A DNA stretch of 64,000 nucleotides from Lysobacter prati (GCF_009765215.1 NZ_VLNV01000007.1:186001-250000); one strand, 5' to 3'. Numbered from the stretch's first letter, positions 18,915 to 28,583 are shown. The notes: generated by a model from the sequence alone, not told the origin. Program-made: numbers and translations.

Positions 18915-20657
18915 ATGCGCCTGTCGCAGTTCCACCTCCACACCAGCAAGGAAACGCCCGCCGAGGCCGAGATCGTCAGCCACAAGCTGATGCTCAAGGC
19001 CGGCATGATCCGCAAGCTCGCCGCTGGCCTGTACACCTGGTCGCCGCTGGGCCTGCGCGTGCTGCGCAAGGTGGAGCGCGCCGTGCGCGAGGAAATGAAC
19101 GCCGCCGGTGCGATCGAAGTGCTGATGCCGTCGGTGCAGCCGAAGGAGCTGTGGGAGGAAACCGGCCGTTGGGAGAAGTTCGGCGGCCAGTTGCTCAAGA
19201 TCCAGGACCGCAAGGAAGCCTGGTACTGCTACGGCCCCACGCACGAAGAGGTCATCACCGACTTCGCGCGCCAGGAACTGGCGAGCTACAAGCAGCTGCC
19301 GGTCAACTTCTACCAGATCCAGACCAAGTTCCGGGACGAGATCCGCCCGCGGTTCGGCGTGATGCGCGCGCGCGAGTTCCTGATGAAGGACGCCTACTCC
19401 TTCCATCTCAGCGACGAGGACCTGGGGGTCGAGTACAAGAACATGTACGACACCTACGGCCGCATCTTCACCCGCCTGGGCCTGAAGTTCCGCGCCGTCT
19501 CGGCCGACTCCGGCGCCATCGGCGGCGCGGTCTCGCACGAATTCCATGTGCTTGCAGATTCGGGCGAGGACGCACTCGCGTTCCATAGCGGCTCGGACTA
19601 TGCCGCCAACGTCGAACTGGCGCAGGCCGCCGCACCCGGCCCGCGCGCCGCCGCAGGCGAAGCAATGCGCAAGGTCGACACGCCGACGCAGAAGACCTGC
19701 GAGGACGTCGCCGCGCTGATGGGCATTGCCCTGCAGCGCACGGTCAAGTCGGTGGCGATCATCGGCGCCGACGCCGACGGCAATGCCCAGTTCGTGCTGG
19801 CACTGGTGCGCGGCGACCACGTGATCAACGAGATCAAGCTGTCGAAGCTGGCCGGACTGGGCGAATACCGCCTGGCCACGGAGGCCGAGATCGTGGCCCA
19901 CCTGGGCAGCGAACCCGGTTTCCTTGGCCCGGTCGCGCCGCGCAAGGCGATCCGCGTGATCGCAGACCGCAGTGTCGCCGCCATGGCCGATTTCGTGGCT
20001 GGCGCCAACGAGGCCGGGTACCACCTGGCGGGCGTCAACTGGGGCCGCGACCTGGCCGAGCCGGACGAGGTTGCCGACATCCGCAACGTGGTCGAGGGCG
20101 ACCTCGCCCCGGACGGCGAAGGCACGATCGGCCTGGCCCGCGGCATCGAGGTCGGCCACGTGTTCCAGCTCGGCCGCAAGTACGCCGAAGCGATGAAGCT
20201 GACCGTGCTCGACGCCAACGGCAAGGCGGCAACGCCAGCCATGGGCTGTTACGGCATCGGCGTGTCGCGGATCGTGGCGGCCGCGGTCGAGCAGAACAAC
20301 GACGACAACGGCATCCTCTGGCCCGAAGCGATGGCGCCGTGGCAGGCCGTGGTGTGCGTGATCAACCCCAAGGGCGACGCCGCGGTCGCACAGGCCGCCC
20401 AGGACCTGTATGCCGAACTCAACGCCGCAGGTATCGAAACCGCACTCGACGACCGTGGCCTGCGCCCGGGCGCGATGTTCGCCGACATGGAACTGATCGG
20501 CATCCCGCACCGGATCGTCGTATCCGAGCGCGGCCTGGCCGCCGGCACCTTTGAATACCGCCACCGTCGCGCCAGCGAAGCCGAGAATCTCGACCGCAGC
20601 GCCGTATTCGCCAAGTTTGGCACTTCCGGCGCGGAGCCATGCGGCCGCGCCGGATAA
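18915..20657 (+). CDS. proS: Prolyl-tRNA synthetase (bacterial type with editing insertion)
   Basis: A class II aminoacyl-tRNA synthetase of 580 residues that charges tRNA-Pro. The N-terminus [19 protein letters not shown] and motif 1/2 region ([40 protein letters not shown]) are near-identical in pattern to E. coli ProS. The large insertion between motifs 2 and 3 (about residues 225-400) is the editing domain that removes Ala-tRNA-Pro. Motif 3 is [16 protein letters not shown]. The C-terminal anticodon-binding domain is complete. The gene is monocistronic, with a REP-like element in front and a hairpin behind. Confidence 0.96.
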   Translation: MRLSQFHLHTSKETPAEAEIVSHKLMLKAGMIRKLAAGLYTWSPLGLRVLRKVERAVREEMNAAGAIEVLMPSVQPKELWEETGRWEKFGGQLLKIQDRKEAWYCYGPTHEEVITDFARQELASYKQLPVNFYQIQTKFRDEIRPRFGVMRAREFLMKDAYSFHLSDEDLGVEYKNMYDTYGRIFTRLGLKFRAVSADSGAIGGAVSHEFHVLADSGEDALAFHSGSDYAANVELAQAAAPGPRAAAGEAMRKVDTPTQKTCEDVAALMGIALQRTVKSVAIIGADADGNAQFVLALVRGDHVINEIKLSKLAGLGEYRLATEAEIVAHLGSEPGFLGPVAPRKAIRVIADRSVAAMADFVAGANEAGYHLAGVNWGRDLAEPDEVADIRNVVEGDLAPDGEGTIGLARGIEVGHVFQLGRKYAEAMKLTVLDANGKAATPAMGCYGIGVSRIVAAAVEQNNDDNGILWPEAMAPWQAVVCVINPKGDAAVAQAAQDLYAELNAAGIETALDDRGLRPGAMFADMELIGIPHRIVVSERGLAAGTFEYRHRRASEAENLDRSAVFAKFGTSGAEPCGRAG

Positions 20658-20675
20658 CCCGCGATATTCAAGCGA

Positions 20676-20705
20676 TTTACTCGGCGGGCGCCGCGGGATT
20701 ATGAT
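20676..20705 (+). promoter_or_regulatory. Candidate sigma-70 promoter for the H-NS-like gene
   Basis: TTTACT at 20676-20681 and TATGAT at 20700-20705 are separated by 18 bases, which gives four of six and five of six matches to the consensus. Transcription would begin near 20712, leaving an untranslated leader of about 140 bases before the ATG at 20852. Assigned by eye only. Confidence 0.4.
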
Positions 20706-20725
20706 CCTGCGCTGCTGCACGGATC

Positions 20726-20757
20726 CGGCTGTCTGGCCATAAACCAGCCGTTTTTAT
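20726..20757 (+). terminator. Hairpin plus T-run between proS and the H-NS-like gene
   Basis: CGGCTG (20726-20731) can pair with CAGCCG (20745-20750), followed at once by TTTTT (20751-20755). The stem is short (six pairs, 13-base loop), but the T-run makes it a plausible intrinsic terminator for proS. If the promoter at 20676-20705 is real, the same structure lies inside the leader of the next gene and could attenuate it. Confidence 0.45.
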
Positions 20758-20851
20758 CCTGCCCCCGATTCAAGGGCCTTCTGCCCGGTAATCCCCCGGA
20801 TACCTCCTGCCCGTCATTCCTGTCCGTAAATCCCGCCCACTCGGAGGTTTC

Positions 20852-21220
20852 ATGTCGATCGATATCACCTCGCTGTCCGCGAAAGAACTCGACGCCCTGA
20901 TCAACCAGGCCAAGAAACGCAAGACCACGCTGAACAAGCGCAAGCCGATCGCCACCGTGCGCAGCAAGCTGACCCAGCTGGCCAGGGCAGAGGGTTACAC
21001 CATCGCCGAACTGTTCGGCGGCACCGCGCCCGCGCGCAACGCCAAGCCTGCGGCCAAGGCCGCACCGAAGAAGGCGCGCAAGGCCATGGGCAAAGTCGCG
21101 CCCAAATACCGCAACCCGGCCGAACCGGGCGAAACCTGGACCGGTCGCGGCAAGCAGCCGCGCTGGCTGGCCGCGCATACCGCGGCCGGGCGCAGACTCG
21201 AAGAGTTTCTGATCCGGTAA
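20852..21220 (+). CDS. H-NS-family nucleoid-associated protein
   Basis: A 122-residue basic protein with an N-terminal helical oligomerisation part (about 1-50), an Ala/Lys/Pro linker (about 58-80) and a C-terminal DNA-binding motif YRNPAEPGETWTGRGKQPRWL, the hallmark of the H-NS/StpA-like family in Xanthomonas and Burkholderia. It should bind curved or AT-rich DNA and silence foreign genes. A strong GGAGG site precedes the ATG at 20852. Whether it controls the lower-GC glycan islands in this window is unknown but reasonable to ask. Confidence 0.88.
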   Translation: MSIDITSLSAKELDALINQAKKRKTTLNKRKPIATVRSKLTQLARAEGYTIAELFGGTAPARNAKPAAKAAPKKARKAMGKVAPKYRNPAEPGETWTGRGKQPRWLAAHTAAGRRLEEFLIR

Positions 21221-21318
21221 ACCGGGAGATTACCCGGGCACGGCTCCAGCGGTATTGAATCCGATTCGATGTAAGCACGCCCGCCCCTGCCCTGGCAGGG
21301 GCGATTGGAGGCGGCGCC

Positions 21319-22569
21319 TCAAAGGTTGCGACGCGCCGGCAGCAGCAGGTTGCCGAACAGCAGGCCGGCGACCAGGGCCAGCAGGATATTCAGCACGGCC
21401 AGCAACGCCGCCTGGCCGGCACCGACGTCCTGCTGCTGGATCAGGGTCAGGAAGCCGCGCAGGCTGGCACTGCCCGGCACCAGCATGATGATGCCGGGCA
21501 CGCGCAGGATCGCGCCGGGCCGGTTCCACCAGCGCGCATAGGCGTTTCCGGCGGAGGTCAGCACCAGCGCGGCCAGGAAGATGCCGGCCGGACTGCCGAA
21601 GGCCTGTCCGCCGAATCTGGAAATCAGGTAACCGCTGGCCGCGGCCGCCATCACCTTGGGGTAATCGCGACGGTTCGCGCGGAACAGCACCGCAAATGCG
21701 AAGGACGCCACTGCCAGCGCTGCCCACTCCACCCATTCCGGCTGCGGGCGCGACGCCCGCACCTGTGCATCGAGCCCGATCATCTCGGCCAGGTACAGCG
21801 CGATCACGGTGCCGATGGCGAGCTTGAGCACGGTCGTCAACGCACCGGCGAAGCGGGCCGTGCCAGAAACCAGGTGCTGGCTGGTGAGCTCGTTGACGGC
21901 GTTGGTCAGCGCCATGCCGGGCAACAACACGATCAGCGAGGCGATGATGACCGTGTTCTGGTTCAACGGCGCCACGTACGTGGCGACTAGCAAGGTCACG
22001 CTTGCGGCGAACATCGCGGCGACCGCTTCGAGTGGCTCCTTGAAGCGCGGCTGCGCTTCCGACACCTGCACGAACAGGCCGATCAGCAGACCGTTGGCGC
22101 CGGCCACGCAGATGTCCAGCCACGGCAGGCGCAGCACGCCGGCGATCGCGGTCGCCGCCAGGCAATAGCCGAGCACCTGCATCGCGCGCGAGCGCCACGT
22201 CGGCGGTCGGTCGAGCGAGCTCATCTGCGCGTGCGCCTCGGCCAGGCCGAGGCGCCCGGCGACGACGTCTTCGGCGATGCGGTCGGTTTCGGCCAGCCGG
22301 TACAGATCGTTCTCGCCGGGAGGCAGGCGGATCACGCGCGTGGTGTCGCTGTCGCCCGGCGGCCGCTGCGGGTCGCTGAAGGTCAGGATCATGCCGGTCG
22401 GATTCGACCAGGGTTCGCACTCCAGCCGCAGCTGTTGCGCGACCGCGCTGATCGCTCCCTCGAGCCTTTGCGCGGTTGTGCCATAGGCATGCAGTCGCTC
22501 GGCCAGCTCGATCACGAAATTGATCCGGGCGGCATAGCTGGCAGCGCTGAGGGGAGACGGATTCGACAT
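21319..22569 (-). CDS. ThrE-family threonine/serine exporter-like membrane protein
   Basis: A 416-residue protein with a soluble N-terminal domain (about 1-130) starting INFVIELAERLHAYGTTAQRLEGAI, the ThrE/DUF1212 signature, then about ten hydrophobic segments. The family combines the DUF1212 (ThrE) and DUF3815-like halves in a single chain and exports threonine or serine in Corynebacterium; the substrate here is not proven. The start at 22569 (MSNPSPLSAAS) is favoured because upstream reading would run into the divergent permease gene region. It is divergent from the Mla-type operon, with 78 bases between starts. Confidence 0.83.
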   Translation of the reverse strand: MSNPSPLSAASYAARINFVIELAERLHAYGTTAQRLEGAISAVAQQLRLECEPWSNPTGMILTFSDPQRPPGDSDTTRVIRLPPGENDLYRLAETDRIAEDVVAGRLGLAEAHAQMSSLDRPPTWRSRAMQVLGYCLAATAIAGVLRLPWLDICVAGANGLLIGLFVQVSEAQPRFKEPLEAVAAMFAASVTLLVATYVAPLNQNTVIIASLIVLLPGMALTNAVNELTSQHLVSGTARFAGALTTVLKLAIGTVIALYLAEMIGLDAQVRASRPQPEWVEWAALAVASFAFAVLFRANRRDYPKVMAAAASGYLISRFGGQAFGSPAGIFLAALVLTSAGNAYARWWNRPGAILRVPGIIMLVPGSASLRGFLTLIQQQDVGAGQAALLAVLNILLALVAGLLFGNLLLPARRNL

Positions 22570-22647
22570 GGCGCGAAGGATGGCATGCGAGGGCCGGATG
22601 CGGGAGCACCCCGTCCCCCGACTCAGGTATCCTCGCGCCGAGGCTCC

Positions 22648-23766
22648 ATGACCGATACGACCGCGCACCCGCCGCTGATCGCCGCCGATGGCCAAACGCC
22701 GTCGCGTCTTCGCCTGAGCGGCAGCTGGACCCTCGACTACGCCACCCAGATAGGCGAGGCGCTGCTGGATGCGCCCGATTCTATCGGCGAGGTCGACGCC
22801 ACCGGCGTCGACCGCATGGACTCGGTGGGCGTGCTGCAGCTGTTGCGCTTCGCCCGCCGCCACGGCATCGAGTTCGATGCCTTCACCTTCCACGACGACC
22901 ATCGCGCGCTGGTGACGGCGATCGAGGACGTCGCCGACGACCGCCCGCGCCGCAAGCGCGAGTACGGCGTCAGTGCGGCGCTGGCGCGACTTGGCTTCGC
23001 GGTCAGCGACAACTACCGCGAGGCGCGCGCGCTGATCGGCTTCTTCGGCGAGGTCCAGCTGAAGCTGCTGCGCATGTTCAAGGAGCCTTCGCGCTTCCGC
23101 CCCACCGCGACCGTGCACCACATGGAGCAGGTCGGTCTCGACGCGGTGCCGCTGATAGCCCTGCTGTGCTTCCTGGTCGGCGCGGTGGTCGCCTTTCTCG
23201 GTGCCAACATCCTGGCCGACTTCGGCGCACAGATCTACGTCGTCGAACTGGTCAGCATCGCCTTCCTGCGCGAGTTCGGCGTGCTGCTGACGGCGATCGT
23301 CCTGGCCGGCCGCACCGCCAGCGCCTTCACCGCGCAGATCGGCGCGATGGTCAGTCGCGAGGAGGTCGATGCGATCCGCACACTCGGCATGGACCCGGTC
23401 GACCTGCTGGTAATCCCGCGCATGCTGGCGCTGCTGGTGATGCTGCCGCTGCTGACCTTCATCGCGATGGTCTTCGGCCTCATTGGCGGTCTGACGGTAG
23501 GCGCCTACAACCTCGACATTCCGCCGCAGCAATACCTCGCGCGCATGCACGAGACGATGGAACTGCGGCACTTCCTGGTTGGCCTGGTCAAAGCGCCGGT
23601 GTTCGCGCTGCTGATCAGCCTGATCGGTTGCCTGGAAGGCCTGCAGGTCGAAGGCACCGCGCAATCGGTCGGCGAGCGCACCACCTCCAGTGTCGTGCAG
23701 TCGATCTCGATGGTGATCGTGCTCGATGCGTTCTTCGCGATCTGGTTCATGGAAATGGGCATCTGA
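22648..23766 (+). CDS. mlaE: MlaE-family lipid ABC transporter permease with fused STAS domain
   Basis: The 372-residue product begins with an MlaB-like STAS domain (about residues 15-105, with LRLSGSWTLD and VDATGVDRMDSVGVLQLLRFA) and continues into an MlaE/YrbE permease (about 130-372; LREFGVLLTAIVLAGRTASAF and EEVDAIRTLGMDPV are the family core). It is the inner-membrane channel of an MCE-type phospholipid transporter. In E. coli MlaB and MlaE are separate proteins; here they are joined. It starts the operon permease-ATPase-MCE protein-lipoprotein, with one-to-fifty-base gaps. Confidence 0.9.
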   Translation: MTDTTAHPPLIAADGQTPSRLRLSGSWTLDYATQIGEALLDAPDSIGEVDATGVDRMDSVGVLQLLRFARRHGIEFDAFTFHDDHRALVTAIEDVADDRPRRKREYGVSAALARLGFAVSDNYREARALIGFFGEVQLKLLRMFKEPSRFRPTATVHHMEQVGLDAVPLIALLCFLVGAVVAFLGANILADFGAQIYVVELVSIAFLREFGVLLTAIVLAGRTASAFTAQIGAMVSREEVDAIRTLGMDPVDLLVIPRMLALLVMLPLLTFIAMVFGLIGGLTVGAYNLDIPPQQYLARMHETMELRHFLVGLVKAPVFALLISLIGCLEGLQVEGTAQSVGERTTSSVVQSISMVIVLDAFFAIWFMEMGI

Positions 23767-23768
23767 GC

Positions 23769-24593
23769 ATGGCGCAGACCATCCACTGCCTGCCCGAGCG
23801 AGAAGAGCCGATCGTGCGCGTGCGCGGGCTGACCAACCGCTTCGGCGAGCAGGTCGTGCATGAGGGCCTGGACCTGGACGTGCGCCCCGGCGAGATCCTC
23901 GGCGTGGTCGGCGGATCGGGTGCCGGCAAGTCGGTGCTGATGCGATCGATCCTGGCCCTGCGCAAACCCGACGCCGGCGAGATCGAAGTGCTCGGGTTGG
24001 ACGCGCGCAGCGAAGACCCGGACCTGCGCCGTGCGATCGAGCGCAACACCGGCGTGCTGTTCCAGGACGGCGCGCTGTTCTCGTCGCTGACCGTGGGCGA
24101 GAACGTGCAGGTGCCGCTGAAGGAGTACCACAGCGACCTGCCCGACTCGCTGCGCTACGAACTGGCACTGCTGAAGATCAAGCTCGCCGGCCTGCCTGCC
24201 GATGCGCTCAACAAGCTGCCGTCGCAGCTGTCGGGCGGCATGCGCAAGCGCGCCGGCCTGGCGCGCGCACTGGCGCTGGATCCGCCGCTGCTGTTCCTCG
24301 ACGAACCCACCGCCGGCCTCGACCCGATCGGCGCGGCCGCGTTCGACCGCCTGATCCGCACGCTGCAGCAGGCGCTGGGCCTGACCGTGTTCCTGATCAC
24401 ACACGACCTCGACACCCTTTACGCTATCTGTGACCGCATCGCGGTGATCGCCGATCGCAAGATAATCGCCTGCGCACCGCTGGCCGAGGTCGAACAGATG
24501 GATCACCCGTGGGTGAAGGAATATTTCCATGGTCCGCGTGCGCGTGCTGCGCAGCAGACCAGGCAACGCGACCTGGAGGTCGGCGCCAGATGA
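23769..24593 (+). CDS. mlaF: MlaF-like ABC transporter ATP-binding protein
   Basis: A 274-residue cytoplasmic ATPase driving the MCE lipid transporter. It has Walker A GGSGAGKS (48-55), the ABC signature LSGGM (154-158), Walker B LLFLDEP (174-180) and the H-loop His212. The variant signature GGMRKRAGLARAL is typical of the MlaF/Ttg2A subfamily. It begins two bases after the permease stop. The C-terminal tail after residue 240 (VKEYFHGPRARAAQQTRQRD) matches the MlaF extension that contacts the STAS partner. Confidence 0.92.
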   Translation: MAQTIHCLPEREEPIVRVRGLTNRFGEQVVHEGLDLDVRPGEILGVVGGSGAGKSVLMRSILALRKPDAGEIEVLGLDARSEDPDLRRAIERNTGVLFQDGALFSSLTVGENVQVPLKEYHSDLPDSLRYELALLKIKLAGLPADALNKLPSQLSGGMRKRAGLARALALDPPLLFLDEPTAGLDPIGAAAFDRLIRTLQQALGLTVFLITHDLDTLYAICDRIAVIADRKIIACAPLAEVEQMDHPWVKEYFHGPRARAAQQTRQRDLEVGAR

Positions 24594-24644
24594 ATGCCAT
24601 GCACCTGAAGCAAGCCACATCGAATACAGAGCTGCGGTCCTGAC

Positions 24645-25571
24645 ATGGAAACCAAGGCCAACTACGTCCTCATCGGCGCGTTCACCATCGTGGTGACGTT
24701 GCTGCTGCTGCTGTTCGCCTTGTGGGCGGCCAAGTACACCTCGGAGAAGGACTGGCGCAACTACGCCGTGCTCTTCACCGAACCGGTGACGGGCCTGACC
24801 GAAGGCAGCTCCGTGCAGTACAACGGCATTTCCGTCGGCACAGTCCAGACGCTCCGGCTTGCACCGGACGACCCGCGTCGCGTGATCGCGCTGCTGCGCC
24901 TGCAGGCCAGCGCACCGATCAAGACCGACACCCGCGCCAAGCTGTCGATCCAGGGCATCACCGGCAGCCCCTTCATCCAGCTCACCGGCGGCAACCCGGG
25001 CAGCCCGCCGCTGGCCGACGTCGACCGGCGCGAAATACCGGTGATCCAGACCGAGGCCTCGGCGCTGCAGAACATCGCCGACACCGCCAACCGCCTGGTC
25101 GCGCGCATGGACCAGGTGCTGAGCGACGAGAACGTCAAGCGCGTGTCCAACACGCTGGCCAACATCGAGGCGGCCACCGGCGCGATTGCCGACCAGCGCG
25201 AGGACCTGCGCACGCTGATCACCAGCGCGCGCAAGTCCAGCGAACAACTGTCGACGACGCTGGTGACCACCAACCGCGCCGTCGAAAGCGTCGACCGCGA
25301 ACTCGTGGCCAAGTTGCCCGGCCTGATCGCCAAGCTCGACAGCACGCTCACGCGCCTGGACTCGGCTGCCAACAACGCCAACGGCCTGCTCGCCGACAAC
25401 CGCACCGCGATCAACAGCTTCGCCAACGACGGCCTGGCCCAGCTCGGCCCGACGCTGGCCGAGTTGCGCCTGCTGGTGCGCGACCTGCGCCGCATCTCCG
25501 ACCGTCTCGACGGCAACCCGACCCGCTACCTGCTTGGCCGCGATGCGCCCAAGGAGTTCGAACCCAAATGA
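24645..25571 (+). CDS. mlaD: MCE-domain substrate-binding protein MlaD-like
   Basis: A 308-residue protein anchored by one N-terminal membrane helix (about residues 8-30) with an MCE domain (about 38-120: YAVLFTEPVTGLTEGSSVQYNGISVGTV). The remaining part (about 140-280) is a long helical region rich in leucine and alanine, the needle/ring-helix extension seen in longer MCE proteins. It should form a hexameric ring that passes lipids between the membranes. ATGA overlap couples it to the lipoprotein gene behind. Confidence 0.9.
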   Translation: METKANYVLIGAFTIVVTLLLLLFALWAAKYTSEKDWRNYAVLFTEPVTGLTEGSSVQYNGISVGTVQTLRLAPDDPRRVIALLRLQASAPIKTDTRAKLSIQGITGSPFIQLTGGNPGSPPLADVDRREIPVIQTEASALQNIADTANRLVARMDQVLSDENVKRVSNTLANIEAATGAIADQREDLRTLITSARKSSEQLSTTLVTTNRAVESVDRELVAKLPGLIAKLDSTLTRLDSAANNANGLLADNRTAINSFANDGLAQLGPTLAELRLLVRDLRRISDRLDGNPTRYLLGRDAPKEFEPK

Positions 25572-26221
25572 CGACGCGAGCGAACCTGGCAACCGTGCTG
25601 AAAACCTCGCTTGGCCTTGGCCTGGCCCTGCTGCTCGGCGGCTGCTCGATCCTGAGCGACAAGCCGAAGAGCACCTCGACCATCTACGCCCCCGAGCCGC
25701 ACGTGCAGCCAGACCCAAGCTGGCCGACCGTGACCTGGCAGCTCGCGCTGACGCCGCCGGTGGGCGCGCGCGTCATCGACAGCTTGCGCATCGCGGTGCG
25801 GCCGACGCCGGGTGAGATCCAGATCTACAGCGGCGCGCAATGGGCACGGCCGCCTTCGGAGATGCTGCAGGACACCCTGCTGCGGACCTTCGAGGACTCC
25901 GGGCGCATCGCCGCGGTCGCGCGCCAGGGCAGCGGTATCGCGGCGGACTTCAAGCTGGTGCTGGAGATACGCCGCTTCGAATCGGACTACGCCGGGCAGG
26001 CCGTGCCGGCGGCGACGATCGAGGTCGCCGCGAAGCTGCTGCACACACGCGACCAGAAGATCGTCGCATCGCGCACGTTCCTGCAGGCGCAACCGGCGAC
26101 GAGCACCGCGGTCGCCGACGTCGCCCGCGCGTTCGAGCAGTCGCTGGTCGTGGTCGGCCACGACATCGCCGGCTGGACGCTGGTCAGCGGCCAGAACTAC
26201 AAGCCCGCGAACCGCTCCTGA
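25568..26221 (+). CDS. ABC-type transport auxiliary lipoprotein (PqiC-like)
   Basis: A 217-residue lipoprotein: signal sequence ending LLLGGC gives a lipidated Cys at about position 26. The following domain, with LRIAVRPTPGEIQIYSGAQWARPPSEMLQDTLLRTFEDSG, is the PqiC/DUF330-type fold that accompanies MCE operons and is thought to sit in the outer membrane or periplasm. It starts in an ATGA overlap with the MCE gene and ends the operon. No MlaA or MlaC homologue follows in this window. Confidence 0.86.
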   Translation: MTTRANLATVLKTSLGLGLALLLGGCSILSDKPKSTSTIYAPEPHVQPDPSWPTVTWQLALTPPVGARVIDSLRIAVRPTPGEIQIYSGAQWARPPSEMLQDTLLRTFEDSGRIAAVARQGSGIAADFKLVLEIRRFESDYAGQAVPAATIEVAAKLLHTRDQKIVASRTFLQAQPATSTAVADVARAFEQSLVVVGHDIAGWTLVSGQNYKPANRS

Positions 26222-26237
26222 GCCTTGCGGGAGGGGC

Positions 26238-26828
26238 TCAGGCCCCGAGGATCTGCCGGAACGTCAGGTTGATGCGCGCGCCGATCGGCCGCGCCGTGCG
26301 CGGCAGCGCGTGCCGGTAGTTGCGCTGGGTCGGGCCGGACATCAGCAGCAGGCTGCCATGCGGCAGTTCCAGCGTCAGTCGCTGTTGCGGCTGCGTGCGT
26401 GACTTGAGGGCGAAGCGCCGCGGCGCGCCCACGCTGACCGAAGCGATGACCGGGGCGGGACCGAGCTCGGGCTCGGCATCGCTGTGCCAGCCCATGGCGT
26501 CGTGGCCGTCGCGGTACAGGTTGGCCAGCACACTGTTGAAGTCCAGCCCCAGCTCTTCGCACAGCCGCTCGCGCACCGGCTGCAGCGCCGCCGGCCAGGG
26601 CCGCGGCTCGAAACGGACGCCGGAGTAGCGGTAGCCGGTGCCGGGATCGCCGATCCAGCAGCTCAGCCGCGGCGAATCGACCTCCCGGCCAAACAGGCGG
26701 ATGCGGTGTACCTCCCAGGCCACCTGCTCGTGTAGCGCCGCGAACAGCGCATCGGCTTCGCCCGGGTCCAGCCAGTGCGGGTCCAGGCGAATTTCGGCAC
26801 CGGTCAGGGGCAGTTGCGAAAGGGGCAT
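26238..26828 (-). CDS. AlkB-like 2-oxoglutarate/Fe(II) dioxygenase
   Basis: A 196-residue protein with the AlkB catalytic core: NLYRDGHDAMGWHSD gives the iron ligands His115 and Asp117, His173 is the third ligand, and RINLTFR (Arg185-Arg191) binds 2-oxoglutarate. PRLSCWIGDPG near residue 53 resembles the substrate-recognition lid of the ALKBH2/3 type. The family reverses alkyl damage on DNA or RNA bases. The start at 26828 (MPLSQLPLTG) excludes a long artefactual extension antisense to the next gene. It is convergent with the Mla operon, only 16 bases apart. Confidence 0.88.
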   Translation of the reverse strand: MPLSQLPLTGAEIRLDPHWLDPGEADALFAALHEQVAWEVHRIRLFGREVDSPRLSCWIGDPGTGYRYSGVRFEPRPWPAALQPVRERLCEELGLDFNSVLANLYRDGHDAMGWHSDAEPELGPAPVIASVSVGAPRRFALKSRTQPQQRLTLELPHGSLLLMSGPTQRNYRHALPRTARPIGARINLTFRQILGA

Positions 26829-26919
26829 GCGCCGGAAGCTACCACGGCGATTTGCCCGCCCCTGCGCAAAACCGCGACAATCCACGGTTGTAAAGCCAGC
26901 CGCACGCGGAGCCGCCAGC

Positions 26920-28548
26920 ATGAGCCAACACGACACCACTGCCGACACGGTCGAGCGCGATGTCATGGAGTACGACGTCGTCACCGTCGGCGCCGGTCCG
27001 TCCGGCCTGGCGTTCGCGATCCGCCTCAAGCAGCTCAATCCCGACATCTCGGTGTGCGTGATCGAGAAGGCCTCCACCATCGGCGCCCAGATCATTTCCG
27101 GTGCGGTGATAGAACCCGGCCCGCTCGACGCGCTGCTGCCAGGCTGGCGCGACAACCCGCCGCCGATCTGCGTGCCGGCGGTCAAGGACGAGTTCTGGCT
27201 GCTGAGCAAGACCGGCCATACCCCGCTGCCGATCCCGCCGGGCATGCACAACCGCGGCAACTTCATTGTCAGCCTCGGCGCGATGTGCGCCTGGCTGGCA
27301 CCGCAGGCCGAAGCGCTGGGCGTGGAAATCTACCCCGGCTTCGCCGCCTCCGAGACCCTGCACGACGCCGACGGCACCGTAGTCGGCGTGCGTATCGGCG
27401 ACATGGGCGTGGCCAAGGACGGTTCGCACAAGCCCGGCTTCACCGCCGGCATCGACATCCGCGCCAAGGTCACCGTGCTGGCCGAGGGTGCGCGCGGCCA
27501 CCTGACCAAGCGCCTGGTCAAGCAGTTCAATCTCGACGCCGACAGCGACCCGCAGTGCTACTCGATCGGTCTGAAGGAACTGTGGCAGGTGCCGGAAGGC
27601 CGCGTCGAGCCGGGCAAGATCGTGCACAGCTTCGGCTGGCCGGCCGACAACCGGACCTACGGTGGCAGCTTCCTGTACCACCTGGACAAGGGCCGCATCG
27701 CCCTGGGCTATGTCAGCGGCCTCGACTATCCGGATCCGGAATACAAGCCCTGGGAAGCCTTCCAGCAATGGAAGAACCACCCCTCGGTCAAGCCGCTGCT
27801 GGAAGGCGGCAGCATCCTCTCCGCGGGCGCGCGCGCAATCGTCTGCGGCGGCTGGCAATCGCTGCCCAAGCTCGAGATGCCGGGCGCTCTGCTGATCGGC
27901 GACACCGCCGGCCTGCTCAACGTGCCCAAGATCAAGGGCACGCACCAGGCGATCCGCTCGGGCATGCTCGCCGCCGAGCACCTGGCAGCCTCGCAACTGG
28001 CACCGCAGGGTTTCGATGCGAAGCTGCGCGCCTCCGAGGCGATGGCCGAGCTGAAGAAGGTTCGCAACATCAAGCCCGGTTTCAAGCGCGGCCTGTGGTT
28101 CGGCATCCTCAACTCGGCGTGGGAGACGATCACCGCCGGCCTGTCGCCGTGGACCTTGAAGGTCAAGCCCGACTGGTCGTCGCTGGACAAGGTCGGCGAA
28201 CACGAATCGCCCAGACTCGACTACATCACTCGCGACCTCGCCCCGCGCGATCGCCTGCAGAGCGTGTACTACGCCGCGACCGAGCACGACGAGGACCAGC
28301 CGGTGCACCTGAAGGTGCGCGACACCTCGATCTGCGTCACCCGCTGCGTCGAGGAATACGACAACCCGTGCACGCGCTTCTGCCCCGCCAATGTCTATGA
28401 GATCGTGTCAGACGAGGGCGGAAAGCGCCTGCAGATCAACGCCGCCAACTGCGTGCACTGCAAGACCTGTGATATCAAGGACCCGTACGAGATCATCGAC
28501 TGGGTGACGCCTGAGGGCGGCTCGGGGCCGAACTACCAGAACCTGTAG
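26920..28548 (+). CDS. Electron transfer flavoprotein-ubiquinone oxidoreductase
   Basis: ETF-QO passes electrons from reduced ETF to ubiquinone at the inner membrane. The 542-residue protein has the FAD-binding GAGPSG (24-29), a central domain with a hydrophobic ubiquinone-facing stretch, and a C-terminal [4Fe-4S] domain whose cysteines are visible as NPCTRFC (about Cys488) and NCVHCKTC (Cys511, 514, 517). The start at 26920 (MSQHDTTADT) is chosen over an upstream ATG that overlaps the alkB-like gene. Its partners etfB and etfA are at 40298-41985. Confidence 0.95.
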   Translation: MSQHDTTADTVERDVMEYDVVTVGAGPSGLAFAIRLKQLNPDISVCVIEKASTIGAQIISGAVIEPGPLDALLPGWRDNPPPICVPAVKDEFWLLSKTGHTPLPIPPGMHNRGNFIVSLGAMCAWLAPQAEALGVEIYPGFAASETLHDADGTVVGVRIGDMGVAKDGSHKPGFTAGIDIRAKVTVLAEGARGHLTKRLVKQFNLDADSDPQCYSIGLKELWQVPEGRVEPGKIVHSFGWPADNRTYGGSFLYHLDKGRIALGYVSGLDYPDPEYKPWEAFQQWKNHPSVKPLLEGGSILSAGARAIVCGGWQSLPKLEMPGALLIGDTAGLLNVPKIKGTHQAIRSGMLAAEHLAASQLAPQGFDAKLRASEAMAELKKVRNIKPGFKRGLWFGILNSAWETITAGLSPWTLKVKPDWSSLDKVGEHESPRLDYITRDLAPRDRLQSVYYAATEHDEDQPVHLKVRDTSICVTRCVEEYDNPCTRFCPANVYEIVSDEGGKRLQINAANCVHCKTCDIKDPYEIIDWVTPEGGSGPNYQNL

Positions 28549-28583
28549 CGGCAATATCGACGGCAGATCCAACGGGAGGGGAG

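Noticed and set aside
26839-28308. 489-codon minus-strand frame over ETF-QO
   Set aside because: Antisense to a gene with intact FAD and FeS motifs.
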